A stretch of 64,000 nt of DNA from Leucophora obtusa (GCA_949987735.1 OX465298.1:172569345-172633344); one strand, 5' to 3'; shown: positions 11,204 through 22,940, counted from the stretch's first letter. Numbers and translations are program-made. Notes: generated by a model from the letters alone, not told the origin.

Positions 11204-12474
11204 CTTGCAAATGTAAAACCTCCCATACCCCCATTAAAAGACTGTGATGGAAATATTTTGACAACAGATGTAGAACAATTACATCAATGGAGAAAATTCT
11301 TTGAAGACTCTGTCGAACCAACGGAAATAAGTGTTCAAACCCCTAACAATGCATTACGGCGAAACCCATCCAGAACCATTTCAACTGAACCCCCATCTAT
11401 AGAGGAAATCCAAGCAGCAATAAATAAGCTAAAAAATTACAAAAGTGCAGGCTCCGACAACATTGCAGCGGAATTTATTAAATATGGCTCTGATATTCTT
11501 GCACCTGTACTGCATCCCGTCTTCAAACAAATCTGGGTAGACAACATCATCCCATCTCAGTGGAAGGAGGGTGTAATTATAACAATCTCAAAGAAAGGGA
11601 ACCTGAGGGATTGTAAGAATTGGAGAGGAATTACTCTTCTCAATACAATTTTAAAAATTCTGGCCTTTATAATTCTTGACCGACTATCACCTAGCATCAA
11701 TGCAACCTTACGGTAAGAACAAAATGGCTTTAGAAAACAAAGATCATGCGTGGACCATATAAACACTCTACGTGTAATTATTGAACAGTCCTTGGAATGG
11801 CCGGTCTACGAGTCAATATTAAGAAAACCAAGCTAATGCGGATTGAAACCTCTAATCAGACACCGCTTAGTGTTGAAATAAGTGGCGTTCCAACGATAAT
11901 AGAAGACGTAGAACAATTGTATTATCTTGGTAGCACAGTTTCCAAAAATTGCGGTGCAAATAACGACGTAATAAAATGTATAAATAAAGCCCATCACGCA
12001 TATCACAAGTAAAGAAAAGTATGGTCAAATCGGAATATATCACAGCGAACTAAATTAAGAATTTTCAACACCAGTGTTAAACCTGTTCTCCTATATGGTT
12101 CTGAAACCTGGAAAGTCACAGACTTCATATGCAGAAAACTTCAGGTATTCATCAACAAATGCCTGCGACGAATTTGTAAAATATTTTGGCCTCACAGTAT
12201 CTCCAACGAAGAATTATTGAGAAAGAGAAACAACGAGCCAATAATTATAGAAATAAAACGCCGAAAGTAGCGGTAGATAGGCCATATTTTGCGTAAACCC
12301 GACAACGATATTACAAAAATGGCCTTTGAATGGAACCCTCAAGGCTCAAGACGTCCAGGAAGACTCTTTACAACGTGGATAAGATATATTCGTGCTGAAC
12401 ATCGATCTAGGGGAACTAATTTGGACTAATGGACTAATTTTGTTTCCGCCCTATGCTCCGACTATGAGCTATAA
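11204..12474 (+). pseudogene. RTE-like LINE reverse transcriptase fragment, core deleted
   Basis: The 5'-truncated ORF2 remnant starts with the pre-RT linker (VKPPIPPLKDCDGN, 11213) and RT fingers: AGSDNIAAEFIKYGSDILAP at about 11450, WKEGVIITISKKGN and NWRGITLLN at 11560-11640. A TAA at 11714 interrupts; the same frame continues with EQNGFRKQRSCVDHINTLR and ends at EQSLEW (about 11798). There it jumps frame to AGLRVNIKKTKLM (11800). The palm with the YADD motif is deleted. The C-terminal part continues through stops: YYLGSTVSKN, LLYGSETWKVT (near 12095), CLRRICKIFWPHSISNEELL and IGHILRKPDN, ending at 12474. The motif order matches RTE-type elements; clade assignment is by memory of the family and not tested. 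Confidence 0.8.
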
Positions 12475-13221
12475 ATGTTTAATATAAGTATTATATTTAA
12501 TATTCTTTTTACATATAATTTCAAATGTTAAATATTTATTAAAGGAATTAAAAAAAAATACGGTGATTGAAAGAAAAATAATTAATTTGAAAATTTAAGG
12601 TAGGCTGCCATACAAAAACATGTAAAAAAGTGATTAAAATAAAAATAACTATCGTTTTTACTTGTTAATTTATACAAAAAAAAATTATTTCTGGTACAAT
12701 AGTGATCAAAAAAGTATTAATATTTTTTACCTGGTTGGCGCTACTTTGAAAATCCCATTTATCATTTCTGAATATCATGTTATATATTTTGAGTAGCTTT
12801 CAAGGAAATTATCTCATGTAATAATCTCCGATCTTAATGAAATTCGGATATATTGTAGAGAAAAAAAATGTTAAGGTCGGGGTGTCTAAGATTATCGGTC
12901 ATGTTTTATACATAGGTATATAGGCCTTCCAAATATCTTTCGTTTGATACTTAATTTTCCTTTGGAACAAATATAAAATAACCCGAAAAAACGAAAAATT
13001 TTTCCCATTTTTTAACCCTTAAATATAAGATTGGGCAGTTAAAAAAACATATACGGAGCTCATTACGATCTGCCGGTCAGCGTTGGGAATCTTGCCTTGT
13101 AAGTAATATATGGCCAGTAATTATCAAGGTTTTGCTGGGAATGTCTAAAATCTGAAATATAAAATTATTAAAAGTGTGTGGCCCATTTTCCACAATCCTC
13201 ATACGAGTCTATGATACGAGG
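12475..13221. other. Non-coding DNA, nothing recognised
   Basis: AT-rich sequence with no ORF, TIR pair or tRNA-like module that I could support. It ends at the target site of the next insertion. Confidence 0.4.
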
Positions 13222-13400
13222 ATTAATACTAGAGATGGGCGCGTGAGTGAATTTTGACGACTCACGCACGAACATTTTTTTATAATGACGCTCACTCGCT
13301 CAGGTGATTAATTTTAATTTGAATCACGCTCACGAAGTACTCACGCTCACGAAATACTCACGAAAAATATAAAATTTTGTTTTTACCCATGGATGGTAAC

Positions 13401-15002
13401 TAGGGTTTATGTCCCGGGAATTCCCGGGACGCCCTTTTTCGGATCCCGCAATCCCGGGAATTTTATGCGGGATTTCCCGGGATTTTTTTATTCTTTTACA
13501 GAAGTTTTAGCTAGTATTATTGCAATTTTGAAAGCTTTATTTAAATTTAAAGCATTGATTTTTTGAAATTAATTTAATTAATTTAATTTAAAATTCAAAA
13601 AATACGATTTAAAATTGAATATGTGACCTTCTCCGAGAAAAGGGACCTAGTGTGTCAAAAAACGGGTTTGGACTTAAGAGTGGATTCTGGTACCTAAGAG
13701 GGTGTAGAATAAGATGAAATGAGTTAGATTTCTGATAAAAATTTATTTACCCTATAAAAACGTACAAAACGAACTTGTGTGTACTTCGGAAAAATTGTTT
13801 TTCTTTAAAATGATCTTTGTTCAAATAAAGCAATAGTTGTATAGGCAGGTTTAGACTGTAATATTTTCGGAAAGATTCTGCAACCTTGCCTATATGTTAT
13901 GCATGTATACTAAGTAATATCGTACATAAAATCTTATAGTGTAAACCAGCCTTATTCAACATTCCAACATCATTATTTAGTTCCAAATGCCTCCAAAAAA
14001 CTAGACATTAAAATTAAAAAATTTTTAATATTTTCAATTGACAAGTAGTTTGAGTTTCTTTTATTTAAAATAATTTCATTTTAAGTTCAATTGCTATTCC
14101 TTTATTTCAATTGTATTTTCTAAATATTATTTGTTTTCAAAATAATCCATCAGATGCTTTTTAAAATTATTTTGGATTTTTTTATATGTTAATTTAAAAT
14201 GCCACTAAATACGAAAATTAAATCATTTATTTTTAAGTAGCTGTGGCATAAAAAATGTATATTCAAGAAAACCAATTTAAGTTAAGAAACTATTTAATAA
14301 TGTTGTAGTGTCTATTTTTATAAAACGATTTAGGTGAATTTGCCTAAACATTTGTGTGAAAATACTCACTTTTAAACTTTTTTATAAAAATAATTCTAGA
14401 CGGATACTTTTGAAAATCTGCATAGAAAGAAACAAAATATCTAGAAATATAAATTTTTGGATTTCATATTTAAGAAAAATTTTAGCAACAAATCGATCTT
14501 ATTTCTGACTATAAAACTGGTACGACACAAGTTTGCACCCATTAACAATTCCAATATATCCTGAAAAAGGGGATGAAGATAAAATACCGTGTCTTTCACT
14601 TTTTCTATATCAATTGATTTAACCGTTTAAACCGCGAATTAATATTTAGTTAATATATTTCTAAGAGTTTTTTTAAATTAAGACGGCTTTCCATATAAAT
14701 ATATTATCTAAATATGAATTCACGATTTAAATTGTTAAACGAACTGATCCAGAAAAAGTGGAAGACATGGCTATTTTATATTTAGCCATCCTTTCAGAAT
14801 TTATTAAGTCCATTTTCTCATGGGTACAACCAAAAGATGAACTTTGTCGGACGGTGTTTTAACAGTAATCGAGTTTTTCAAGTGCAACATATGTCGAATT
14901 TATATATTTTCTAACGAGCGGGAATTCCCGGGATCCCGGGAAATTCTGAAAAAAATCCCGCTGTCCCGGGAAATGAAAAAGTCCGGGAAAAGAAAAACCC
15001 TA
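13401..15002. mobile_element. Nested hAT-like MITE with TCCCGGGA motifs
   Basis: The ends are TAGGGTTT and AAACCCTA. The flanks are ATGGTAAC (13393-13400) and AAGGTAAC (15003-15010), an 8-bp duplication with one mismatch. CCCGGGA/TCCCGGG is iterated at both ends (13412-13480 and 14922-14990), with AT-rich filler between. No transposase was recognised. It sits inside the 13230-16572 element. Confidence 0.75.
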
Positions 15003-15545
15003 AAGGTAACCGAAACGATGCGGTTATCGGTAAGGGTAACGCTATTTTAGATTATTTCGGTAACGGTATTTTAAGGGTAACGTTATTTCATTTATTTCGG
15101 TATCGGTATTTTAAGGATAACGGTTTTTAGTTATTTCGGTAACGGTATTTTAAGGATAACGGTTTTTTGATTATTACGGTAACGGTATTTTAAGGATATC
15201 GGTAGTCAGTTTTTTCGATGCATCCCTCAATTTTTTTTACGAAAAACAAACAAAATTAAAAACAGAACCAATTTACCAACTTAAAGTACGAAAAATACTC
15301 AACAACCACGTGCAAAAGCAGAAAATTAAAAATAACGGTAACGGTATTTAATTTATTTCGGTAACGGTATTTTAAGGGTATCGATATTTCATTTATTTCG
15401 GTATCGGTATTTTAAGGATACCGGTATTTCAGTTATTTCGGTAACGGTATTTTAAGGATAACGGTATTTCGGTTATTTCGGTAACGGTATTTTAGGGGTA
15501 ACGGTATTCAGTTGAAAGGGTTTTGAATCGATAACGGTATTTTAG
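15003..15545. repeat. Tandem array, about 40-bp unit (GGTAACGGTATTTTAAGG)
   Basis: GGTATTTTAAGG-type words recur every 39-40 bases (15065, 15105, 15144, 15184). A break at about 15235-15330 follows, and the array resumes to about 15545. TTATTTCGG precedes most units. The left edge coincides with the end of the nested 13401-15002 element, so that element probably landed in this array. Confidence 0.85.
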
Positions 15546-15607
15546 CGGTATTGCCTTTAATTATTTAAGGAAACTTTCTTTATTGAATATAAATTTTATT
15601 TATTTAG

Positions 15608-15741
15608 TGCCATTAACAATAAACAAATTAACCTAAAGTTTGAGCTAACTTAGAGTTACAGATATCAAATTCCATACAAATTTGAATTTTTTAACTTTCA
15701 GTTTGTGTTAACTTCAGGTTATTTGTTTATTGTTAATGGGG
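15608..15741. mobile_element. Short MITE with long inverted ends
   Basis: CCATTAACAATAAACAAAT at the left (about 15610) faces ATTTGTTTATTGTTAATGG at the right (ending about 15739), followed inward by ACCT-AAGTT. The total is about 134 bases. The target duplication was not resolved. Confidence 0.65.
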
Positions 15742-15794
15742 GTTAGAATTAAAATTAGCTTAACTATAAAAAAATTTTGTTAAAAATTTAACTA

Positions 15795-16165
15795 ATATGC
15801 AAGTGCTTGTGCAAATATAAATATTACTGACACTTTAGAAAAACTTTTATTTTCTATTGTTGATTATATTTGAATGGATGTCACTACATTGCTAGATCTG
15901 TCAAAACAACAGAAAAGTATATTGGAAAATGACAAAGCAAATTGTGGTATTTTTTTTTGCTTTTTCGTTGATATGTTAAATGTTTAAAAACGCTCCTAGA
16001 CGAGAAGAAGAAATTCTCATTGAGTTTGCACTTTAACTTAACAAATATTTCTAGACGATTGCCTTATTCAAGAATAAAATTTGGCTAGGGACATGCTTTG
16101 AACAGATCATTTTTCATAATTTGTTAATTAGGTCTTGGGATTTTAGCGCATTTAATTCATTTAAT
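15795..16165. repeat. FB-1 family copy
   Basis: This matches 690-1110 in order: GGATGTCACTACATTGCTAG, AACGCTCCTAGAC, TTCTCATTGAGTTTG, then TAGGGACATGC and TTTTTCATAATTTGT. The first inverted arm of the 483-1113 copy is absent here. Confidence 0.75.
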
Positions 16166-16580
16166 TTAATTTTATATTTAAAATTTTTTAATAATTTAAA
16201 AAATTCACTGCAAATCTTAAAATGTTATTCCAAATTTTTGTGGAGGAACAAAATTTTTCAATGTTTTGTACAAGAAGTCGATTTCTTCTTTACATAAGAA
16301 TTCTGCCAGAAGTAGAAAACACCCGTTCGCTAGTACCTGAACTGACTGGAATACACATTATTTAAAGGAGGGGAAGATCTCTGAAATTTTTCCAAAATTG
16401 TAAATTATCGCAATCGGGTTTAATATAATCACGCAAACTCACTCAACTCAAAAATTTACTCACGCACGAACATTTTTTTTAACTCACGCTCACGCACAAC
16501 TCACGTGAGTGCTATCATTTTAACTCACGATCACGCGTGACACGAATATTTCGTGTCACGCGCCCATCTCTAATTAATAC

Positions 16581-17646
16581 CAAAATAATGCAACAATACT
16601 CGTGCAATAAAAATTTAATACTTTAAATCAAAAGTGCTTTCATATCTTTTTGGTTGTAAATGTTCATGTTATTCATTTATTTACGAGTATAACTCCTGAT
16701 ATTATTGACAGATTCCCCTTGATAAGCTTGTCATTTTAACTATTTTGTAAATGCGAACTATTCGTATTATTTGTGTATTCGTGCGTTCGTATGCATATTA
16801 TTTAGTGTGTAACGCATACTTGCATTGCAAATTTGCAACTAAATGACAATGTCATTTATGTATTTATATTTTTGGATATTGAACAATTATTGTTCGTTCA
16901 AATGTCATAAATTTAAATTAGTTTTTCGGCATGAAATACATTTATGACATTTATATAATTAAATTTTGGCGAATTTTATTATACCACCCAGCAAAATTTT
17001 CTGTTTCAAGTAATCGCTTGCGGAATAGCTTCTTTTCCTTTGTAACCCCCTCTACTCACGATATTAGTACCGATGACTTTTGTTTAAAATTGTTCCAAAA
17101 GCAACCGCTTCTGTAGGTTTAAAGTATAATATGTTCCCCTATAATCAGTTTTGGAACTATGTTAGTGGTAGTACAGATTCTCCGGCTGTTATACCTTACA
17201 TTTTAGTTCCGGAATTAGTACCACTTAATCGGTTTTAGTGGAACCAGTTGCAACATTGCCGTGGTTGGAAAATGATTGTAAAAAAAATTCCTGGGTTGTT
17301 AAAAACAAAATATAAATTCATGGAAATGTGTATTATAAAAATTTGCTTCTAAATGACAAATTTAGCTTCCGCTTTAAAATATAGGCCAATTTTAAACCAC
17401 AATTTAAACTATAAAACTGTATATATCTTTTTAACTCATTAAAGACACGTAATATATCCGCTAGACATTTTTCAACGAAACTTTGCAGTTATATACTAAA
17501 TATTAGGTCAATGCTTCATTAAGAAATTAATTATAATTGCTATTGACTTAAATCGCCCTCTAGTAGAAATATTGGCAACTAAAGTTGAATATTTTATAGA
17601 ATATAAATCCTAGACAGTTGAAAATATTTTAAAATTTTCAATTTAG
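16581..17646. other. Non-coding DNA; possible host sequence
   Basis: Sequence from about 16640 to 16970 is of mixed composition with no repeat structure seen and may be unique host DNA. At 16985 CCCAGCAAAATTTTCTG resembles the CCCAGC termini and 17290 has a facing CCTGGG, but the flanks do not match as a target duplication. Confidence 0.35.
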
Positions 17647-17648
17647 TA

Positions 17649-18373
17649 CTACCTCTGTTCCGAAATAAGTTTAACATTTCTATTGATTTTTTTGTTCCAA
17701 AATAATGTTAACATTTTACTAAACAAAGTGTTTTTATTCAAATAAAAGAAAATATATAAAAATAACAGTTCATGTGCCACTATTATGGTAGAAAAAATAA
17801 TATTGTATTGTAATAATATTAGTGAACAATATTTTGACGAGCTGTTGCTAATGTCTCTTCGCTGCATTTAATAGAAACCAGTCGAATTTTGTAATTATTG
17901 CCATCTTTGTTACGCATTATAGATTCCATACATGCCCTACGGGAAATTTTAACAAACTGTCACCGAACTAGCCCCTTTATATGAAATAGACTGGTCACTT
18001 TTACATGGCGTTGTAATAGGAGGGGGAAATTGACCCCTTGTGACATGTCACAAGACAAATCCTAGGACAGGTTACTGAACTCTCATAAAAAACAAAGTTC
18101 AGAATCCTGTCCTAGGATTTGTCTTGTGACATGTCATAAGGGTGTTTGTAATGTCAAAAATACGTTTTCTTATTCATCTGAATGCTGTTAATTTTTTGAC
18201 GCAAAATGGAAACTTATTTTAATTCTATTTTTCAATTTTGACATCGAATTAAAAATAAATTAAAAAAATTTTTTTAAAGCTATCTATAAATTCAGAATCA
18301 CTGATATGTCCTAACAACCTCCATAATCCCAGTAAAATACAGAAATGCTAACCTCATTTCGGAATGGAGGTAG
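17649..18373. mobile_element. TA-flanked MITE with Stowaway-like ends
   Basis: CTACCTCTGTTCCGAAAT (17649) and ATTTCGGAATGGAGGTAG (ending 18373) form about 18-bp inverted repeats with two mismatches. TA lies on both sides (17647-17648, 18374-18375), as for Tc1/mariner-type MITEs. A half-palindrome element (17935-18145) is inserted within it. The minus-strand ORF at 17649-17867 has no recognisable transposase motif. Confidence 0.7.
17935..18145. mobile_element. Half copy of the palindromic element at 47648-47943
   Basis: It starts CCCTACGGGAAATTTTAACA, continues through CTGTCACCGAACTAGCCCC and ends with the internal hairpin CTTGTGACATGTCACAAG. The outer right arm is missing. The left arm is highly similar to the complete copy. 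Confidence 0.75.
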
Positions 18374-18375
18374 TA

Positions 18376-18834
18376 TATTTTTATAAACAAATCTTTATGC
18401 AAAAATATAATAAATTTTTATTTTCTTTTTCTTTTTTTGAGTTAACCGATTTTTTAATTATTTTTGGAAAAATATGATGGCTTTTGACAATTTTGTTAAA
18501 TTTTTATATGGCAACCCTGACGCTATTATTTTTATAAATGAAGTCGTATTTTAATAAAAAAATAGCCATTATTTATCTTTTGGATGAAAACCGAATACAG
18601 TTTAGCATACTTTCGATTTTGTACATTTGGAGAGTTCATGTTCCGATCGATTAGATTTTCATAAGTTAGGAGGAACAAATTTTTAACACAGGAAAAAAAT
18701 TTCGTTTTTTTTTATCAACATATCAATTAAACATACAAAATTTAAATTTTTAAAACATTTTTGAAAAAAGTTACATCAAAAAAATATCAAAAATTGATAT
18801 ATATTTTTTTTAATAAATATTTGCTTAGTCAAGA
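18376..18834. other. AT-rich non-coding DNA, no feature recognised
   Basis: No supported ORF, inverted repeat or RNA-like module. Confidence 0.35.
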
Positions 18835-18975
18835 AGGAAATCCGGATAGGGACATGCCTACAACGGATTATTTTTCACAATTTCTTAAATACGTTTGGCA
18901 TATTTAATTCCTATGTATTTTAGCATATTTAATTCCTTTAATGCAATTAATGTATATCCCGATAAAAAAATAAAT
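18835..18975. repeat. FB-1 family fragment
   Basis: It contains GGAAATCCGGATAGGGACAT, then ATTATTTTTCACAATTT and TACGTTTGGCATATTTAATTCC, matching the right arm of 483-1113. It ends ATATCCCGATAAAA. Confidence 0.7.
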
Positions 18976-19784
18976 TTAAGAACGCTGAATATAATTTTTC
19001 TACTAGTTTCATTTTCAAGATATCAAAATATTTTATAGTTTTTAAATCACTAAATTAGCTTTACCGAGTAAAAAAATATAGCCGTTGAAAAACGAACAGT
19101 GTGTAAAAAATGTGTTAAAATCATAACTGTACATATTTTAAAAATCTACTTTTTAATACTTAAAAACCCATAACGAAGTAAACTTTATTCACACTTTTTT
19201 CAAACAGAAGAGCTCATTTAATTTGAGTGAAGTTTTTATATAACTTAATTCCATTTACTGACCAGACCATAATAACCAACCAACCAAGCAAACCATCATA
19301 ATCATCATACAGTAGTAACAGTAATCATCATCATCACACATTTAACGGTTGAATTTGAAATGTTCATTCATTACAATTTAAAATAACTATGCTGGCTGTT
19401 GGTGAATGTTATGTCAATTATTTACTACTGTTTCAGACAAAATAATATATATAAAATTCAAAGTCTGGCAAATGTATAAACGCGTCATTATGTACATAAA
19501 AAATTTTCCACAGCTGTCCTCCAGCATCCGCAAGTTCGTCTAATAAGGAGAGTCCCTTTCTGGGTTACTGCAGATTGCAATGAAATTTTGGTATGTGACA
19601 GAGAGGACAAAATGGAATAACTTTCGGTTCTACATCTACCGTCACAAATTGATATTTAGGAGGTAAAAGAGTTTTGCTCAAAAACTTTTTTCTTTGATAT
19701 CAGTAACAAAACATATATTTAGATTAGTTTTATATGGTTTATGTTATGTAGTTATACATGGAGCAAGATTTGGAGATATATACA
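18976..19784. other. Probable unique host DNA
   Basis: The region 19255-19450 has short CAT/ATC/CAA-rich microsatellite-like runs and mixed composition typical of fly introns. No coding exon with splice signals was recognised. Confidence 0.35.
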
Positions 19785-19786
19785 TA

Positions 19787-20612
19787 CCCAGTCAGAAATC
19801 GCCAGTAGTACAAAAAATCAAGTACTGGCATACCACTGTGTAACCGCTTACCAGCGTTTGCAAAAAGTATTTTTCAAGTATTTCTTTTACAAAATTTTCG
19901 GACCACTGGCAAAGAATGAGCTTGTCAAAGTTTGCAACCAGTGGTTACCCAGTGCTACCTAGTAAGAAATTGCAGCTGTACTAAAAGCAATTCACTGGTA
20001 GATCAATGATTTTTTAAAAATGATCACGCTTCGTTAAAAAAGGTTTGTAGTCAGGAGGTTCCAAGTTCCAATTCGTTTGCAAGTAAAAATTTTTTTTTTT
20101 GATATTTTTTAATTTAAAAATATTTTTGTTTTATAAAATCAATTTTTTTGTTTGTGGAAAAGCTCCTTTAAGACCAACTTGTTTTTTGCTTTGCCAACGC
20201 TGGCATATTAGTTTCAAAAAATTGTGTGTTTGTGCTAGCATTTCAGTACATCCAGTAATTGTCCAGTTGTTATCACTCATTTATGTTTAGCCACCAAGTA
20301 TTATATGTCTCGTTAGCTCAGTGGGTAGAGCTGTCGTCTGCTTATCTGACGGCCTGGGTTCAAACCACGGTAGGACCAAAAAACATACCTATGAACTTTT
20401 TTTAAATTTTATTTTGGAAAATATAAATCCAGGCCACCTATTTACAGGTTTTCCCAGCGTTTTGACAACGTTCAAAAATCTTGTTTGTCCAGTGCTTTTC
20501 AGGCGCTTTTTGAATTCCCATTTTGGGAATGGGAAAGCACTTTTTGCCAGTACTTGTACCACCTGTTAAAGTGCTTTGCCATTGCTTTTCCGTTTGTATT
20601 TTTCTGACTGGG
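19787..20612. mobile_element. CCCAGT-TIR element with internal tRNA-like module
   Basis: The 12-bp ends CCCAGTCAGAAA (19787-19798) and TTTCTGACTGGG (20601-20612) are exact inverted repeats. TA flanks both sides (19785-19786, 20613-20614). CACTGG/CCAGTG words are frequent near both ends. A tRNA-like module lies at 20309-20382 on the plus strand, and a weaker B-box-like string (AAGTTCCAATTCG) at about 20070. No transposase is encoded; the ORFs at 19741-19962, 20099-20290 and 20321-20569 have no recognisable domain. It is grouped with the CCCAGC elements by terminus, 2-bp duplication and tRNA-like cargo. Confidence 0.85.
20309..20382 (+). repeat. tRNA-like module in the CCCAGT element
   Basis: TAGCTCAGTGGGTAGAG (20314-20330) is an excellent A-box/D-arm. 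GTCGTC...GACGGC forms an anticodon-arm-like stem. GGGTTCAAACC (20356-20366) is a good B-box. The acceptor stem ends do not pair well, so it is more likely a polymerase III promoter relic than a tRNA gene. Confidence 0.75.
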
Positions 20613-20672
20613 TAATTATATAAATTACCATATAAAAACTTCGTCCAAAGATAATATCAGATGTGGTGGTAT

Positions 20673-21714
20673 CAGTGTTACCATATATTTTTTTAGAAAA
20701 ACTGTAAAAAAACTGTTTCTTTATAGAAAACTGTTTTTGTAAAAAATTTTAAAAATCAGAATAAATTTTGGGATGCCGAATTATCCTGGGACTAAGATAT
20801 TAACCCAGGGTCTCAATTTTCTAATAAAAAGTTTTTTTTAAAGAATTTTGGTCTTCAAGGCCCGAATCTGAAGTTAAAAAAAGTTAACCGAATCAACTTT
20901 CCGAGATGTGAACCTTTTTTTATTAACCCCTAACTTAGGATAGAATACTTTACTGGTCAATGTTGGACTACAAAATATTCTTTATGGATTTGCATTCGAC
21001 ATAAAATTGCCTTTCATGGGATTAAGTGTTGTTATGTGGGGAGTTGTTTGACGGTGTGTAAAAAAAAACCCCCGTAAAAAATTACGTTTTTTTGGAATTA
21101 TCCTCGATCATAATTGAAAAAATAGTAATGAATTGTTATCCAGAATTGCCAAATATTTATTTAAAAACTCAATTTCGGCCTTGTTTCATTTAGAAATGTC
21201 TGAAAAGTTCTGCTAAAAAATGTCCGAAGCATCTATGACGTTTCAGATTTGGTTTAGTCAATTTTATTCCGTGCTAATTTTTGATGAAATTTGTTATAAA
21301 AATGTTTCGTTTTTCCAGTAAGATATTTTGCAGTATTATATTGGCATTTTTAAATTTTTTTATGTTTCGATTTTATCTAATTTTTTACAATATGAAAGTT
21401 TTATTGTAATTTTTCACTTTCTAGGTTTATAAATGGCTTATAAAATAAATTTTTTATACAAAATTTATTTTATAAACGCGTTATAAGATTTTGAAATAAA
21501 TAATTATGCATAAGCACTTTTATATTTTAATTCTTAAATTTTAGTTAAAAAAATAAAAAAATTGTAAATTAAACAAATGTGCCGATTTAATATGAAAAAA
21601 CTGTGAAAAAATCCATAAATTAAAAAAACTGTTTTTTACATGAAAAAACTGGAAAACTGTTAGGCATCCCAAAAAACTGTAAAAAACAGTTAAAATGGCT
21701 ATATGGCAACACTG
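20673..21714. mobile_element. hAT-like MITE with CAGTGTT ends
   Basis: CAGTGTTACCATATA (20673) and TATATGGCAACACTG (ending 21714) are inverted repeats with one mismatch. GGTGGTAT is duplicated exactly on both sides (20665-20672, 21715-21722). AAAAACTGTTTTT/ACAGTTTTT words recur in the terminal 100 bases at each end. No transposase was recognised. Confidence 0.85.
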
Positions 21715-21722
21715 GGTGGTAT

Positions 21723-22210
21723 ATAATAATATATGTCTTAATTTTACTCCATTCATAGCCAGATATAACGCAAGCACATTATAAACTACTTTTACTCGGG
21801 GAACTAGCAATAAACTTTCATAACAGTGTTGCCAGTTGAGGGTATTTTAGCCTCAGATTTAGGAAATTATTTCCCGTTTAAGAACTTTTTAGGGTAACAA
21901 ATATTGATAGGGGATTTTCAAGGGGGAAGATAAAAATATTTAATGTTATATTTTATTATTATTATTATCTATTTCATTTTTGAATACAAATATTTAAAAA
22001 AAAAATAAAATTATAAACAAATTTTTTATGATTTTGCTATGAAAACAGTTTATTTTCAAAAAAAAAAAAAAAATCAAGCATATTTGCAAGTTTTTGCTTC
22101 CAATAACGTCTTAAGAAAAGAAATTTAGGTAATTTTTTTGTGAAAAAGACTAAATCTTAAAAATTTTATAGTAAATTTAAAAATGACATGGCAAAACTAA
22201 AGTATACGCA
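21723..22210. other. AT-rich DNA with a hAT-like terminus
   Basis: At 21825 CAGTGTTGCCAG resembles the start of the 20673 element, but no partner end was found with confidence. The 89-codon minus ORF at 21541-21810 overlaps the MITE end and is not a gene. Confidence 0.3.
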
Positions 22211-22214
22211 CTGT

Positions 22215-22400
22215 GGGCGTTGTGGTGTAATGTTTAGCGCGTTAGACTGTTACACGTGAGGTTGAGGGTTCGAGCCCCAACCAAGGCAACATCAATTTAT
22301 GAAAAATAGTAATATGTATGAGCTTTTTCTATCCCTCATACATATCGCAGCGTCCTCCTTCGGTGTTCCCATAGCACTTAACCCCACCGAAGTAAAATAA
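22215..22400 (+). repeat. tRNA-derived SINE-like sequence
   Basis: The head (22215-22290) reads like a tRNA: TGGTGTAATGTTTAGCGCG (A-box-like), an anticodon-arm region, GGGTTCGAGCCCC (B-box with paired T-stem) and a partly complementary acceptor stem. A non-tRNA body follows, with CTCATACATATCGCAGCG and CACCGAAGTAAAATAAT. This head-plus-body structure suits a SINE. No poly-A tail or target duplication was established. Confidence 0.55.
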
Positions 22401-22693
22401 TATAACAGGGCTATGAACTAAAAAGCTTCAACAAAGTTCGCCAACTCACCGCCAGATGGCGCGCAACAACTGTTCTAAAAATTCAACATCTCGCGCAATT
22501 ACAGTGTTGCCATATTTGAAGCCCTTCATCTTTCACCACCTTTCACTTCTTCTCTATCCCCTTTCCAAAGGAAGCAACACGTTAATTAATAGGAAGAATT
22601 TCCTGAAAAAGTAAACTCGAATCCAATAACGATCTCTTCACGAGATTTTTGATATTTTTACTAGAGCTATGGATGTCATAAAAACTTCAGCAA
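22401..22693. other. Non-coding DNA between SINE-like repeat and CCCAGC element
   Basis: CAGTGTTGCCATATTTG at 22502 resembles a hAT-type end but no partner was seen. No gene. Confidence 0.3.
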
Positions 22694-22940
22694 CCCAGCA
22701 AAAAAGGAGATGCGAAAGCAGTAGAAAAAGCACTACAATTAATGATTTAGATGTACTTCTTTTTTAACATAAATACTAATGGTTTTAACATTTTTTTAAC
22801 AGTTGAAGTACTTCCACTTCAGAATTTTTGCAGTACTTATTGACGAGTGCAAAGGAAATACTTTTTCATCAATTAGAAATTAAGAATTCTTCACAAAAAA
22901 AATTATATTTTTTTTATTTTACAACATTTTTGTATTGCCT

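Larger units (their letters stand above)
13230..16572. mobile_element. hAT-like element carrying nested insertions
   Basis: The 17-bp terminal inverted repeats are TAGAGATGGGCGCGTGA (13230-13246) and its exact reverse complement (16556-16572). ATTAATAC flanks it perfectly on both sides (13222-13229, 16573-16580), the 8-bp duplication of hAT transposons. Both ends carry many CTCACG/CGTGAG words, the likely transposase-binding array. No transposase was recognised; much of the 3.3 kb is other repeats (13401-15002, 15003-15545, 15608-15741, 15795-16165). Confidence 0.85.

Noticed and set aside
16985..17298. CCCAGCAAAATTTT...AATTCCTGGG as a further CCCA element
   Set aside because: Flanks are CA and TT, and the ends are inverted only over a few bases; not enough support.
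20309..20382. Functional tRNA genes at the tRNA-like modules
   Set aside because: A- and B-boxes are good in several places but acceptor stems do not pair and the modules sit inside mobile elements, so they are listed as repeats.
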